From positions 229,565-293,564 of the forward strand of contig JBCDHW010000003.1 of assembly GCA_038749595.1 (NCBI GenBank): a DNA stretch of 64,000 bases. The letters are read 5' to 3'. Both the position numbers and the translations under genes were made by a program. The notes under the pieces are model-generated. The model was given only the letters and a program-made list of their open reading frames with translations. It had not been told where the DNA came from and did not search any database. The stretch is from Parvularcula sp038749595. GTDB lineage: Bacteria > Pseudomonadota > Alphaproteobacteria > Caulobacterales > Parvularculaceae. Every line of letters starts with the position of its first letter. The stretch's first letter is position 1. Positions 54,467 through 62,415 of this stretch are shown in pieces.

Positions 54467-54802
54467 AAGAGTGAACTAAGAACAGACTTTCTTGCCGTCA
54501 ATTACCACCGAAACCGACAGGGCTAACGTCACCCTAAGACTTCTCTGCAACCTATAAGCTAATTCCAAGTGGTCGCGTGTCTCGCCATTCTATCAAAGAG
54601 ATGACATAACAGGGACGGGTGTCCCAAACGGGGGGCGATGTGTGGGCGGCTGAAAGGCCGATAGAGACTGATGGCAGGGGCAATTTATCGATTTGGCGAG
54701 CTGTTTGCACAGCGCTTTACGTATGCAGACCTCGCTGACGTGACGTCAATCGATGAAGAGATGGCCGAAGTCACCGCACTTTTAGCAAGGGGTCCCGTGA
54801 GT
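54467..54802. other. Intergenic region between def and rmuC, 336 bp
   Basis: The left part should hold the promoters for def and the divergent gene. A short inverted repeat gggac-gggt-gtccc lies near 54612-54625. An ATG at 54671 opens in frame with rmuC, but its 44 codons have a low-GC third position unlike the body of the gene, so it was not taken as the start. No RNA gene or terminator was recognised. Confidence 0.4.
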
Positions 54803-56950
54803 ATGGCTGGTAACGGATTGGTCCTGGCGATCGTTGGCATTGCGATCATGCTGCTGGTCCTGGTGACTTTGGCGGTGGTCATTGGGCGTATCCGACGCCA
54901 ACGCGATGAATTCGCTGAAGGCGAGGACATTTTCGATCAACGGTTTGATACAAACGGCTACGGGCCGGACGAGGATCCGTTCGCGACCAATGATGTTTTC
55001 GCCCAAGATGACGCGTTCGCCGACGATTACGGCGACGAGGGCGACGATCCGTTCCCTGCGGACCGTCTTGACCTTCCCACCGATCCGCCCGCTGAGCCTC
55101 CGCGGGAAGCGCCAATCGCTGAGCGGGTGACCGAGCGGATCCAGCCGATCGAAGCACCAAAAGTGCCTGAGCCTGCGCCGCAGAACGTCGTCCCACTGCG
55201 CAGCCCCGAACAACAGGGCCAGCCGATGGTGCAAAGTCAGCCCATGGAGCGGTTCGAAGAGCCGATGCGGCGCGATGCAGCGATGCAGATGGCGTCTTCG
55301 GGCGACAGCGGCGGCGACTATGACTACGGCGCAGCTGCGCAAGCAGGCGGCGGCGACAACAACACCTATGGCGGCGGCGATCACGGCGGCTCGGATTGGT
55401 CACGCAGCTATGACGAACGGCCCAAGGCCAGCGGGCAGAGCTACGACGATGACGAAGCGCCGTTCGTGGCGCCCTTCATCCGCGACTATATCGAGGAATC
55501 CGAGCGTCGGCAGACGTCGCGCCTCGACGACATCCGCGAGGAGATGCGCCGGCAGCTGACGAGCGTCCGCGAAGAGCAGTCGAGCCGTCTCGACCTGTTC
55601 CTGAACTCGATCGATCGCAAGCTCGGCCAACAAGGGCCATCGCGCGCCGATCTGGAAGAAAATGCCAGCACCCGGCGCAGGATTGACGGCCTTTCGGGCA
55701 CCATCGACTCGATGAGCCAAGCTGTCGAACGCCACGGTGAGCGTCTGGGATCCCTCAGCCGCGCTATGGAAGAGCGCCTCGCCGAGGTTTCACCCATCCG
55801 GGGAGAATTGCGCTCGGTCCACGATGACGTTCTGAGCTTCCGCCGCGACGTTGAAGCCAACACATTGGCGATCGGCCAGATCCGCCAGGACCTCGAAGTG
55901 ATGAAGGAAGACTTTGGCCGGATGGAGCGCAGCTTCCTAGAACGCGCCGAGGCCGACCATGGCATCACCATGCGGCTTTCGGATGTGGTGCGCGGGACCC
56001 TCTCCGAGGACGACTTCAAACTGAACGCCCGTCTCTCCAATGGGCACACCGCGGACGCGCTGATCCTCCTCGCCGGGGGCCGCAGCATCGTTGCGGTGGA
56101 TAGCCGTTTTCCGATCGAGAGCTTCAACGCGCTGCCCTCGCGAGATGCTGTGCGGCGGAATTTGAAACACGCCAAGGCAGCGGAAGACGACTTCCGTCGC
56201 CAGGTCCTGCGCGCGATCTTCGCTTGCGCCGACCGCTGCATCGTCGAAGGCGAGACCACCGACTCGGCGATCCTGTTCCTGCCATCAGAAGCGTCGTACA
56301 CAATCCTTCACGACCGTTTCCCAGACTTGGTCCGCGACAGCCACCGGGCGCGCGTCTGGCTGACCTCGCCATCGACGCTGATGGGAACATTGGCGCTGCT
56401 CCAGAACGTGTTTGAAAAAGAGCCCCTGGAAGAGCAGCTTCCTCCGCGTCAGGACTATCACGACGATGAGGGGCCCTATTACGCAGGCCCTGACGATCGT
56501 GATGGGTATCAATCCGCTGACGACCGGCGTGAACCGCAGCGGGATCGTGGCCGTACGTACGATGATCGTTCGTATGATGAGCGCTACGAGGACCATCGCG
56601 ACGATCATTATGACGATCGGTATAAGGATCATCATGACGATGATCACTATGACGATCGCGACGAAGCGGACGCGCTCGAAGAGCGGTTGCGGGCCCTGCG
56701 CGACGAAGAGCGCGCGCTCGCCGATGAGCTCGAACGCCGTCGCCAAGCACCGCGCCGGGCTGCCCCGCAACCGTCGACTGCGCCGAGCCGCCGCTACAAA
56801 AGCGCACCGTGTCGGCCGGAGCCCGAGGACGATTTCGAAACGCGGCTGGAGCGGTTTTCCCTCGATATCGACGAGGGCCCCGACTACACGATGGACGACA
56901 CGCCGCCGCCGCGGAGCTTCCGCCGCGACCGCGACGACGACCTGCGCTAG
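54803..56950 (+). CDS. rmuC: RmuC-family DNA recombination protein with atypical acidic linker and repeat tail
   Basis: The 715-residue protein begins with a membrane helix (GLVLAIVGIAIMLLVLVTLA). A long acidic, low-complexity region follows with Asp/Phe/Gly/Tyr (about 55000-55500), then a coiled-coil part, then the RmuC nuclease-like core (LNARLSNGHTADALILLAGG, VAVDSRFPIESFNAL, TDSAILFLPSEASYTILHDR). After LALLQNVFEKE the usual C-terminal part is replaced by a His/Asp/Tyr/Arg repeat tail and a short charged coiled coil. RmuC limits inversions and restricts DNA structures. The start is uncertain (GTG 54797, ATG 54803 or ATG 54671). Confidence 0.83.
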   Translation: MAGNGLVLAIVGIAIMLLVLVTLAVVIGRIRRQRDEFAEGEDIFDQRFDTNGYGPDEDPFATNDVFAQDDAFADDYGDEGDDPFPADRLDLPTDPPAEPPREAPIAERVTERIQPIEAPKVPEPAPQNVVPLRSPEQQGQPMVQSQPMERFEEPMRRDAAMQMASSGDSGGDYDYGAAAQAGGGDNNTYGGGDHGGSDWSRSYDERPKASGQSYDDDEAPFVAPFIRDYIEESERRQTSRLDDIREEMRRQLTSVREEQSSRLDLFLNSIDRKLGQQGPSRADLEENASTRRRIDGLSGTIDSMSQAVERHGERLGSLSRAMEERLAEVSPIRGELRSVHDDVLSFRRDVEANTLAIGQIRQDLEVMKEDFGRMERSFLERAEADHGITMRLSDVVRGTLSEDDFKLNARLSNGHTADALILLAGGRSIVAVDSRFPIESFNALPSRDAVRRNLKHAKAAEDDFRRQVLRAIFACADRCIVEGETTDSAILFLPSEASYTILHDRFPDLVRDSHRARVWLTSPSTLMGTLALLQNVFEKEPLEEQLPPRQDYHDDEGPYYAGPDDRDGYQSADDRREPQRDRGRTYDDRSYDERYEDHRDDHYDDRYKDHHDDDHYDDRDEADALEERLRALRDEERALADELERRRQAPRRAAPQPSTAPSRRYKSAPCRPEPEDDFETRLERFSLDIDEGPDYTMDDTPPPRSFRRDRDDDLR
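56556..56670 (+). repeat. Degenerate tandem repeat encoding D/H/Y/R-rich tail of RmuC
   Basis: Units close to gacgatcattatgacgatcg recur (56600-56619 and again near 56636-56657) with partial copies before and after. The encoded segment is a run of Tyr-Asp-Asp-Arg, His-Asp-Asp and similar short motifs. The third positions vary, so it is maintained at the protein level or decaying. Confidence 0.65.
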
Positions 56951-56951
56951 G

Positions 56952-58223
56952 CTAGTCCGCTTTTTCGCCGACCAACGTTGGCGGGACGGCCTCTTGGCTC
57001 AGCATATCGTCGACGGTCGGCCGTCTACGGATGATATGGAATTTATCGCCATCCACTAGGACTTCGGGCACAAGAGGGCGGGTATTGTACTGGCTCGCCT
57101 GTACAGCGCCGTAAGCGCCTGCTGTTCCAAAGGCCAAAAGATCACCGGCCTTGGGTGCGTGCAGCATCGCTTCGGGCGTGAATTGATCCGTGCTCTCACA
57201 AATCGGCCCGACGAGGGCAAATGACGCTGGATCGACATCCCGTACACGGACTTCCTCCGTGCGGTGGCGTGCACCGTAGAGGGCGGGCCGCATCAGGTCA
57301 TTCATACCCGCATCAACAACAGCGAAGGCCTTCGTCGTTTGCGTTTTCGTCAAAATCACTTGGGTCAAGAGCAGCCCTGCATTGCCCGCGATCACCCGGC
57401 CCGGCTCAAGAATGAGTTGGACATCGAGGTCGCCCGTCACCCGCACCAACTCCTCAGCATACGCCGACGGTAAGGGCGGGACATCACCCTCCGTGTAGGG
57501 AACGCCAAGGCCGCCCCCAAGGTCGAGGCGCGCGATAGCAAAGCCGCTCCCACGGAGAGAGAGGACAAGATCGCGGGCCCGCTCTGCGGCACGAGCAAAG
57601 GGTTCGAGCGACGTTATCTGTGATCCGATATGAAGGTCGAGCCCGGATGGATCGAGCCCCGGCAATTGCCGCGCGGCGTCGTACGCCTCATGGGCGCGGT
57701 CCCACGGAATCCCAAACTTGTCGTCAGCTTTCCCCGTTGAGATCCCAGGATGCGTTTCGGCGTCGACGTCTGGATTGATCCGTAGGGCGACGGGTGCTGT
57801 CTTCCCTACCTCCTCCGCGACAGCTGAGAGCATGTGGAGCTCGGCGATCGACTCAACATTGAACTGAAGAATTCCCGCCGACAATGCAGCGCGCAGTTCG
57901 TTTGTGGTTTTTCCGACCCCGGAAAAAACAATTTGCGAGGGATCCATTCCCGCACGGAGCGCCCGTTCAAGCTCGCCGCCTGAAACGACATCGGCGCCAA
58001 ACCCTTCTTGCCGCAACAGCGATAAAACCGCGATGTTCGAGAGGGCTTTCACAGCGAATGCGGTGACGGTCCCGCGAGGGAAGGGGTCGCGGAACACCCG
58101 TGCGTGCCGCCTCAGGGTCGCGGCAGAGTAAACATAGCAAGGGGTTCCCACGCGCTGGGCAATGTCCTCGAGCGAAACATCCTCCGCATAAAGAACGCCC
58201 CCTCGGCGATCAAAGTGATGCAT
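56952..58223 (-). CDS. lysA: Diaminopimelate decarboxylase
   Basis: This 423-residue PLP enzyme decarboxylates meso-diaminopimelate to lysine. The PLP Lys is in TAFAVKALSNIAVL. Other conserved parts are FSGVGKTTNELRAAL, DLHIGSQITSLEPF and the C-terminal GPICESTDQF with GTAGAYGAVQASQYN. The start at 58223 (MHHFDRRGG) has GGAGG six bases upstream. Upstream in-frame residues come from the small lptM gene in another frame and are not part of the enzyme. Confidence 0.95.
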   Translation of the reverse strand: MHHFDRRGGVLYAEDVSLEDIAQRVGTPCYVYSAATLRRHARVFRDPFPRGTVTAFAVKALSNIAVLSLLRQEGFGADVVSGGELERALRAGMDPSQIVFSGVGKTTNELRAALSAGILQFNVESIAELHMLSAVAEEVGKTAPVALRINPDVDAETHPGISTGKADDKFGIPWDRAHEAYDAARQLPGLDPSGLDLHIGSQITSLEPFARAAERARDLVLSLRGSGFAIARLDLGGGLGVPYTEGDVPPLPSAYAEELVRVTGDLDVQLILEPGRVIAGNAGLLLTQVILTKTQTTKAFAVVDAGMNDLMRPALYGARHRTEEVRVRDVDPASFALVGPICESTDQFTPEAMLHAPKAGDLLAFGTAGAYGAVQASQYNTRPLVPEVLVDGDKFHIIRRRPTVDDMLSQEAVPPTLVGEKAD

Positions 58224-58338
58224 CGGGCACCTCCGGCGCTGTGCGATCGGGCGGCGGTGGCGGAACCTCAAGAGGGGCGCGTTTGCCGCACGCGGCGACC
58301 GCGAGGAGAAGGGCCAACAGGCTGAAAATCTTGCGCAT
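58210..58338 (-). CDS. lptM: LptM-like small lipoprotein (YifL family)
   Basis: The 42-residue protein begins MRKIFSLLALLLAVAACGKRAP. The stretch LLAVAACG is a lipobox, giving a lipid-anchored outer-membrane peptide that then continues with a Pro-rich tail (PLEVPPPPPDRTAPEVP). LptM/YifL stabilises the LptDE lipopolysaccharide translocon and is classically encoded next to lysA. The 3' end overlaps the lysA start by 14 bases. Short size makes the call depend on lipobox and position, both of which are clear. Confidence 0.88.
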   Translation of the reverse strand: MRKIFSLLALLLAVAACGKRAPLEVPPPPPDRTAPEVPDASL

Positions 58339-58472
58339 GGCGCGCCAGTACCACGACGCGGGGTTCCACCAAAGGGGCGCGTTGGTCTCAACCCAACCTG
58401 CGGCGGTCTTAGCCCTTGCGCCGATGGGCCCCTGCCGTAGACGCTAGCGAGCACACAAGGGAGAACACCCGG

Positions 58473-59102
58473 GTGAACCGACTGAGCACCATGTTGGCTT
58501 CGTTGAAGCAGCCGATGACGATGATCAAAGTGATGATGGCCATCGGCGGCGCGGGCGTGATGGTGATCCTCCTGTCCTCGCTTGGCGGTGCGCCAAAGCC
58601 CTGGGAGGACACCCGTCCAGTCTACACCGTCGGCGAGATGGAGGCGTTTGAACGAACCTTCCCGTCAAGGCCTCTGCCGAGTGTTCCCCTGAAAGCAGAC
58701 GGTCAGGATGTTGCGCTGTCGAGCTTTGCGGATGGGCGGGTCCTGGTGATCAACCTCTGGGCGACGTGGTGCGGGCCTTGTGTTGACGAGCTCCCCAGCC
58801 TGGCAGCGCTCCAGCGTGCCCTCGGTGACCAAGTCCACGTCATCGCTGTGGCGATGGAGCCGGGTGAGGGCCTCCGCCAGCGCGCGCTTCTGGAGCGCTT
58901 GGGCGCGGATAACCTGACACTTCTGATGGACCCCAAGCTGTCCCTTGGAAAACGCTACTCCGATCCGCTGACGTTACCCGTGACGGTGATCTACGATGGA
59001 CGAGGCCGGGAAATTGGCGTGCTGCCGAAGCCTGCAAACTGGGAGTCGCCCGAGGCCCAGCGCCTTGTACGCGCCATCGCGGCGGGCGGCGTGCCGCGCT
59101 AA
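58473..59102 (+). CDS. tlpA: TlpA-like membrane-anchored thioredoxin
   Basis: The 209-residue protein is anchored by one N-terminal helix (IKVMMAIGGAGVMVILLSSL). Its periplasmic thioredoxin-fold domain has the active site NLWATWCGPCVDELPSL and the cis-Pro segment DPLTLPVTVIYDGRG. TlpA-like proteins reduce disulfides during cytochrome c or oxidase assembly. The start is a GTG with AAGGGAG nine bases upstream; an earlier in-frame ATG (58416) adds a polar stretch and looks less likely. It diverges from lptM-lysA; argH, often found between these, is absent here. Confidence 0.9.
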   Translation: MNRLSTMLASLKQPMTMIKVMMAIGGAGVMVILLSSLGGAPKPWEDTRPVYTVGEMEAFERTFPSRPLPSVPLKADGQDVALSSFADGRVLVINLWATWCGPCVDELPSLAALQRALGDQVHVIAVAMEPGEGLRQRALLERLGADNLTLLMDPKLSLGKRYSDPLTLPVTVIYDGRGREIGVLPKPANWESPEAQRLVRAIAAGGVPR

Positions 59103-59127
59103 AAGTAGGGCGACCCGGCATCAGCCT

Positions 59128-59643
59128 CTACGAAGCCACCTTATCTTTGACGAAGTCCGCAAAGGGCCGGAACGCGGCGATCAACTCCGCGTAAATCTCG
59201 CGCTTAAACGGGACGATCAGGCCATCGATCTCATCTAACGACGCCCATCGCCAGCGCTCGAACTCGGCGGGGCTGTGGACGTTGAGATCGATCTCGCTGT
59301 CCTCGCCTTCAAACAAAGCGACCACCCATTTTTGCCGCTGTCCCTGCCACTTATCAGATTTACGCCGGTACTTCGGGGGGAAGTCATAGGCGAGCCAGCC
59401 CGGCGTGACGAAGAGGAGCCGGGCGCTCGTCACGCCGGTCTCCTCGTGCAGTTCGCGCAGGGCGGCCTGCTCGACGCTTTCGCCCCTGTCGATCCCCCCC
59501 TGGGGCATTTGCCAGCGGTACGGATTGACCTCGCGCGCGCCCGGTGCGCTGAGCCGTTCGCCGAGCCACACCTCGCCCTTGCGGTTGAACAGGCAGATCC
59601 CGACGTTCGGCCGGTAGCGGTGCAAGTTATCCAATTCGCGCAT
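59128..59643 (-). CDS. rppH: RNA pyrophosphohydrolase (Nudix)
   Basis: The 171-residue enzyme removes pyrophosphate from 5' triphosphate RNA to trigger decay, or hydrolyses dinucleoside polyphosphates. The Nudix box is complete (GGIDRGESVEQAALRELHEE followed by TGV), preceded by the RppH/IalA pattern YRPNVGICLFNRKGEVWLGE. A 12-bp gap separates it from a small membrane protein gene on the same strand. Confidence 0.95.
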   Translation of the reverse strand: MRELDNLHRYRPNVGICLFNRKGEVWLGERLSAPGAREVNPYRWQMPQGGIDRGESVEQAALRELHEETGVTSARLLFVTPGWLAYDFPPKYRRKSDKWQGQRQKWVVALFEGEDSEIDLNVHSPAEFERWRWASLDEIDGLIVPFKREIYAELIAAFRPFADFVKDKVAS

Positions 59644-59655
59644 CGGCGCGGGCTT

Positions 59656-59892
59656 TCACGATCCACCGTCAAGAGGCAAGACCTGATCGCCCCGGCCGAT
59701 CGGTGTCTCAGCCTCAGCCGATTGCAGGTCGATCGTCAGGTATGGGACGGGACGGCGCGCCTCGCGCTGCATCTTCAGGAGGGCAATCGGCGGCAGCGTG
59801 GCGAACGCCATGAGAAGAAACAGAAAAACAGGCGTAGGTACCCGTTTAAACGGCAAGCCTTGCGGCTTTGGTGCGTGGTGACGTCCCGCCAT
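59656..59892 (-). CDS. Small single-pass membrane protein, 78 aa
   Basis: It begins MAGRHHAPKPQGLPFKRVP and has one central membrane helix (TPVFLFLLMAFATLPPIALL), so the N-terminus is probably cytosolic. The rest is polar with no recognised domain. The ATG at 59892 has GGGGG eight bases upstream, whereas the ATG two codons earlier is too close to it. It is 12 bp upstream of rppH and likely to be co-transcribed. No function can be given. Confidence 0.6.
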   Translation of the reverse strand: MAGRHHAPKPQGLPFKRVPTPVFLFLLMAFATLPPIALLKMQREARRPVPYLTIDLQSAEAETPIGRGDQVLPLDGGS

Positions 59893-60001
59893 ACTCATGT
59901 CCCCCAAGCCGCGGCATGGCGCCAAGCGGCTGGTCGTTGAAAGGTCCGGCCCAAAGGCCTAAGTCGCGGCACACCAACCCAAAACGCGAGGGAGGTTCGT
60001 G

Positions 60002-61714
60002 GTGCGTACCGGTGAACCATCTGACCAGAATATAGTTAAAGAACCCGAGGCAGAGGCCGAGGAAGGCCTCACGGCCGCCGCCGAAGCGCGCGAAGCCAAG
60101 GCGGCTGAGAAAGCACTCCTCAAGGCGGCCAAGCGCTCGCGGCGACGGATCTGGTCGCGCTCGCGGACCACGGTGATCGCGAAGGTCATTGAGGCCAAGA
60201 ACAAGATGGGCGGCGATAAGATCGCGTTCATTGAGCCTGAAGGCCGGGAGATTTCCTACCGCGACGTTGTCCGCGGTGCCTTTGCTCTGGGTACAGCGTT
60301 TAGCCGCTTCACCAAGCGCGGCGAAAATGTTGGTGTGCTGTTGCCGACCAGCGCGGGTGGTCTCCTGACGATCTTGGGCCTCCACGTCGACGGGCGTGTC
60401 GCCGCGATGCTCAACTTCACGGCTGGCGAAAAGGCATTGTTCAGCGCGTTAGAGACGGGCGACATCAAACATATCATCACCTCGTCGAAGTTCATTGAAG
60501 TTGGCGGCCTGCAGGGGCTGGTAGATGCGCTGTCGTCAAAGGCGCAGATCCATATTCTCGAGGACATTCGCGAAAGTCTGAAGCCTACGGACAAACTCCG
60601 GGCGGCGATCGGCGAGAAAGCCCCAGTTCTCGCGCGTCGTGGGGTGAAACCCGATACGCCGGCGGTGATCCTCTTTACGTCGGGTACGGAGGGTGCGCCG
60701 AAAGGCGTGGTCCTGACCCATGCCAACCTCGTCGCGAACGTTGAGCAGATCCGCGGGCACGTGGAGCTTGAGCCCAACGACATTTTCTTCAACCCGCTCC
60801 CGATTTTTCATTCCTACGGCCTCACGGGCGGATCGCTGCTGCCGCTGATCGACGGGAAAGCACAAGTTCCGTACCCGTCGCCGTTGCACGTCAAGATCAT
60901 CCCCGAAGCCATTCGGCGGTCCAAAGCCACGATCCTTTTTGCGACCGACACTTTCCTTTCGCGCTATCTCCGTCAGGCCCGTCCCGGCGCGCTGGAAAGC
61001 TTGCGCTATGCCGTCTGCGGGGCGGAGAAAGTGCGCGACGAGACCCGCAACTTTGCCCGCCGCAAGTTCGGTTTCTCCGTACTCGAAGGATATGGCGCGA
61101 CCGAGGCGTCGCCCGTCGTTGCCGTCAACCAGCCGGGTGACATTCGTCCGGGTTCGGTCGGCAAAGTGCTTCCGGGCATTGAGACTCGCCTCGAAATGAT
61201 CGACGGTTTGAACGATGGTGGGCGCCTCTACGTCCGTGGACCGAACATTATGGCGGGCTACCTCGATCCAAAAACCAAGACCCTAATGAAGCCCGAAGGC
61301 GGCTGGCACGACACCGGCGATGTCGTCGTCATCGATGGCGGCGGCTACATGGCGATCCGCGGCCGGGTGAAACGCTTCGCGAAGATCTCAGGAGAGATGG
61401 TCAGCCTGGCCGTCGTCGAAAACTGCGCCAGCGTGGTGTGGCCAGACGCCGTCCACGCGGCGGTCATTTTGCCCGACGACAAAAAGGGCGAGCAAATCGT
61501 TCTGCTTACGGAGGAAGTCAACCCTGACCGTTCCGCGCTCCTCAGCTGGGCCCAAACCCACGGGGTGCCCGAGCTTGCGGTGCCCAAACGCGTGCTCCAC
61601 GTCGAAGATGTTCCCGTCCTCGGCACCGGCAAGGTCGACTACGTCACGCTCCAGCGGCGGGCGGAAGAACTGGTTGCTGAAGCTGAAGAGTTGCAGCGGC
61701 AGGCGGCTGAATAG
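60002..61714 (+). CDS. Stand-alone AMP-dependent ligase related to the acyl-ACP synthetase half of Aas
   Basis: The 570-residue ANL-family enzyme has P-loop FTSGTEGAPKGVVLTH, motif LEGYGATEASPVVAVN, HDTGDVVVID, hinge GRVKRFAKISGEMVSL and catalytic Lys in VLGTGKVDYVTLQ. The motifs best resemble the C-terminal acyl-ACP synthetase domain of E. coli Aas, which re-activates fatty acids for lysophospholipid repair. A 60-residue Ala/Glu/Lys/Arg-rich N-terminal extension has no counterpart. The start GTG at 60002 is six bases after GGAGG; the adjacent GTG at 59999 is only three away. Its exact substrate remains open. Confidence 0.85.
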   Translation: MRTGEPSDQNIVKEPEAEAEEGLTAAAEAREAKAAEKALLKAAKRSRRRIWSRSRTTVIAKVIEAKNKMGGDKIAFIEPEGREISYRDVVRGAFALGTAFSRFTKRGENVGVLLPTSAGGLLTILGLHVDGRVAAMLNFTAGEKALFSALETGDIKHIITSSKFIEVGGLQGLVDALSSKAQIHILEDIRESLKPTDKLRAAIGEKAPVLARRGVKPDTPAVILFTSGTEGAPKGVVLTHANLVANVEQIRGHVELEPNDIFFNPLPIFHSYGLTGGSLLPLIDGKAQVPYPSPLHVKIIPEAIRRSKATILFATDTFLSRYLRQARPGALESLRYAVCGAEKVRDETRNFARRKFGFSVLEGYGATEASPVVAVNQPGDIRPGSVGKVLPGIETRLEMIDGLNDGGRLYVRGPNIMAGYLDPKTKTLMKPEGGWHDTGDVVVIDGGGYMAIRGRVKRFAKISGEMVSLAVVENCASVVWPDAVHAAVILPDDKKGEQIVLLTEEVNPDRSALLSWAQTHGVPELAVPKRVLHVEDVPVLGTGKVDYVTLQRRAEELVAEAEELQRQAAE

Positions 61715-61728
61715 TCGGTTGGCCGCCT

Positions 61729-61986
61729 CTATTCGACCGGCCTGACGAGGAGTGTCGCAACAAGGCCGACGACACCCGTCACAGCCCACAACGGCAGATC
61801 AATGACCAGGCGCAGCCACGTAGGCGGCGCCGCGGGATCAATCGCAATACCGGGAAGAAGATTGAGGATTTCGCGGGTCGTCCGGATCACAGGTTGTCCC
61901 ATTTCCGCCGACGTCACGAGGTCAGCACCGACCAAAGCCAGCGCCAAAGCGACGAATACCCACGCTGCTGCCCGCAAACTCCGCAT
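61729..61986 (-). CDS. Small two-helix membrane protein, 85 aa
   Basis: The product has two hydrophobic stretches (AAAWVFVALALALVGADL near the N-terminus and LPLWAVTGVVGLVATLLVRP at the C-terminus) around a polar loop. No family is recognised. AGGG lies six bases before the ATG. It is convergent with the AMP ligase 14 bp away. The tRNA-Ser gene lies on its other side. Confidence 0.6.
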   Translation of the reverse strand: MRSLRAAAWVFVALALALVGADLVTSAEMGQPVIRTTREILNLLPGIAIDPAAPPTWLRLVIDLPLWAVTGVVGLVATLLVRPVE

Positions 61987-62033
61987 TTCACACCCTTATT
62001 TGCGCATAGGGACCGTAGCTGGGCGCGCAGCGC

Positions 62034-62062
62034 TTGCCAATGCCCGTCTCCCCGCGCTAGGG
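62034..62062 (+). promoter_or_regulatory. Possible promoter of tRNA-Ser(GGA)
   Basis: TTGCCA (62034-62039), 17-base spacer, then CTAGGG (62057-62062), with transcription expected about 62069, seven bases before the tRNA. Both boxes are weak matches, so this is a suggestion only. Confidence 0.35.
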
Positions 62063-62075
62063 CCCGCGGCTCAAC

Positions 62076-62165
62076 GGACAGGTGGCCGAGTGGTCGAAGG
62101 CGCACGCCTGGAACGCGTGTAGGCGGGAAACCGTCTCGAGGGTTCGAATCCCTCTCTGTCCGCCA
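62076..62165 (+). tRNA. tRNA-Ser(GGA)
   Basis: A 90-nt tRNA with long variable arm. The acceptor stem GGACAGG pairs with the 3' TCTGTCC, ending G then encoded CCA at 62163-62165. The anticodon loop is CTGGAAC with anticodon GGA (62110-62112). The T-arm GGTTCGAATCC and D-arm TGGCCGAGTGG are canonical for type II tRNA-Ser. It reads UCC and UCU serine codons. Confidence 0.97.
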
Positions 62166-62172
62166 CGATCGT

Positions 62173-62199
62173 CTCTAATGCACTGAATTAGAGTAATTT
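62173..62199 (+). terminator. Possible terminator after tRNA-Ser
   Basis: A 7-bp stem CTCTAAT/ATTAGAG (62173-62179 and 62187-62193) with a 7-nt loop is followed by taattta. The stem is AT-rich and the U tract weak, so termination is plausible but not certain. The rest of the gap up to 62415 holds nothing recognised. Confidence 0.4.
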
Positions 62200-62415
62200 A
62201 ATAGCTTACCCGTCTTCGCACCCCACAAATTAGCCCACCGTTTGCATAGTGTTACCCTGCTGGCCGGGTTGGCCGTGGGGCAAAGATCTCAACTGCGTTG
62301 CAGCGCCACGCACTTACGAAATGGCTCGATACTGTCGTCGGCTTTGTCGTGACGGGTGCCCGGAGTATCGCTCTTGCTCTCAACGCGCAGGAGCGCACCG
62401 CCCTCAGCCTTGGGT

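Noticed and set aside
54671..54802. Forty-four-codon N-terminal extension of rmuC
   Set aside because: Third codon positions are much lower in GC than in the gene body and the family normally begins at the membrane helix; the longer start remains possible.
56556..56670. CRISPR-like array
   Set aside because: The repeats are short, have no spacers of constant length and lie in frame inside rmuC.
62076..62415. Integration site (att) at the tRNA-Ser 3' end
   Set aside because: No direct repeat of the tRNA end and no integrase are visible inside the window.
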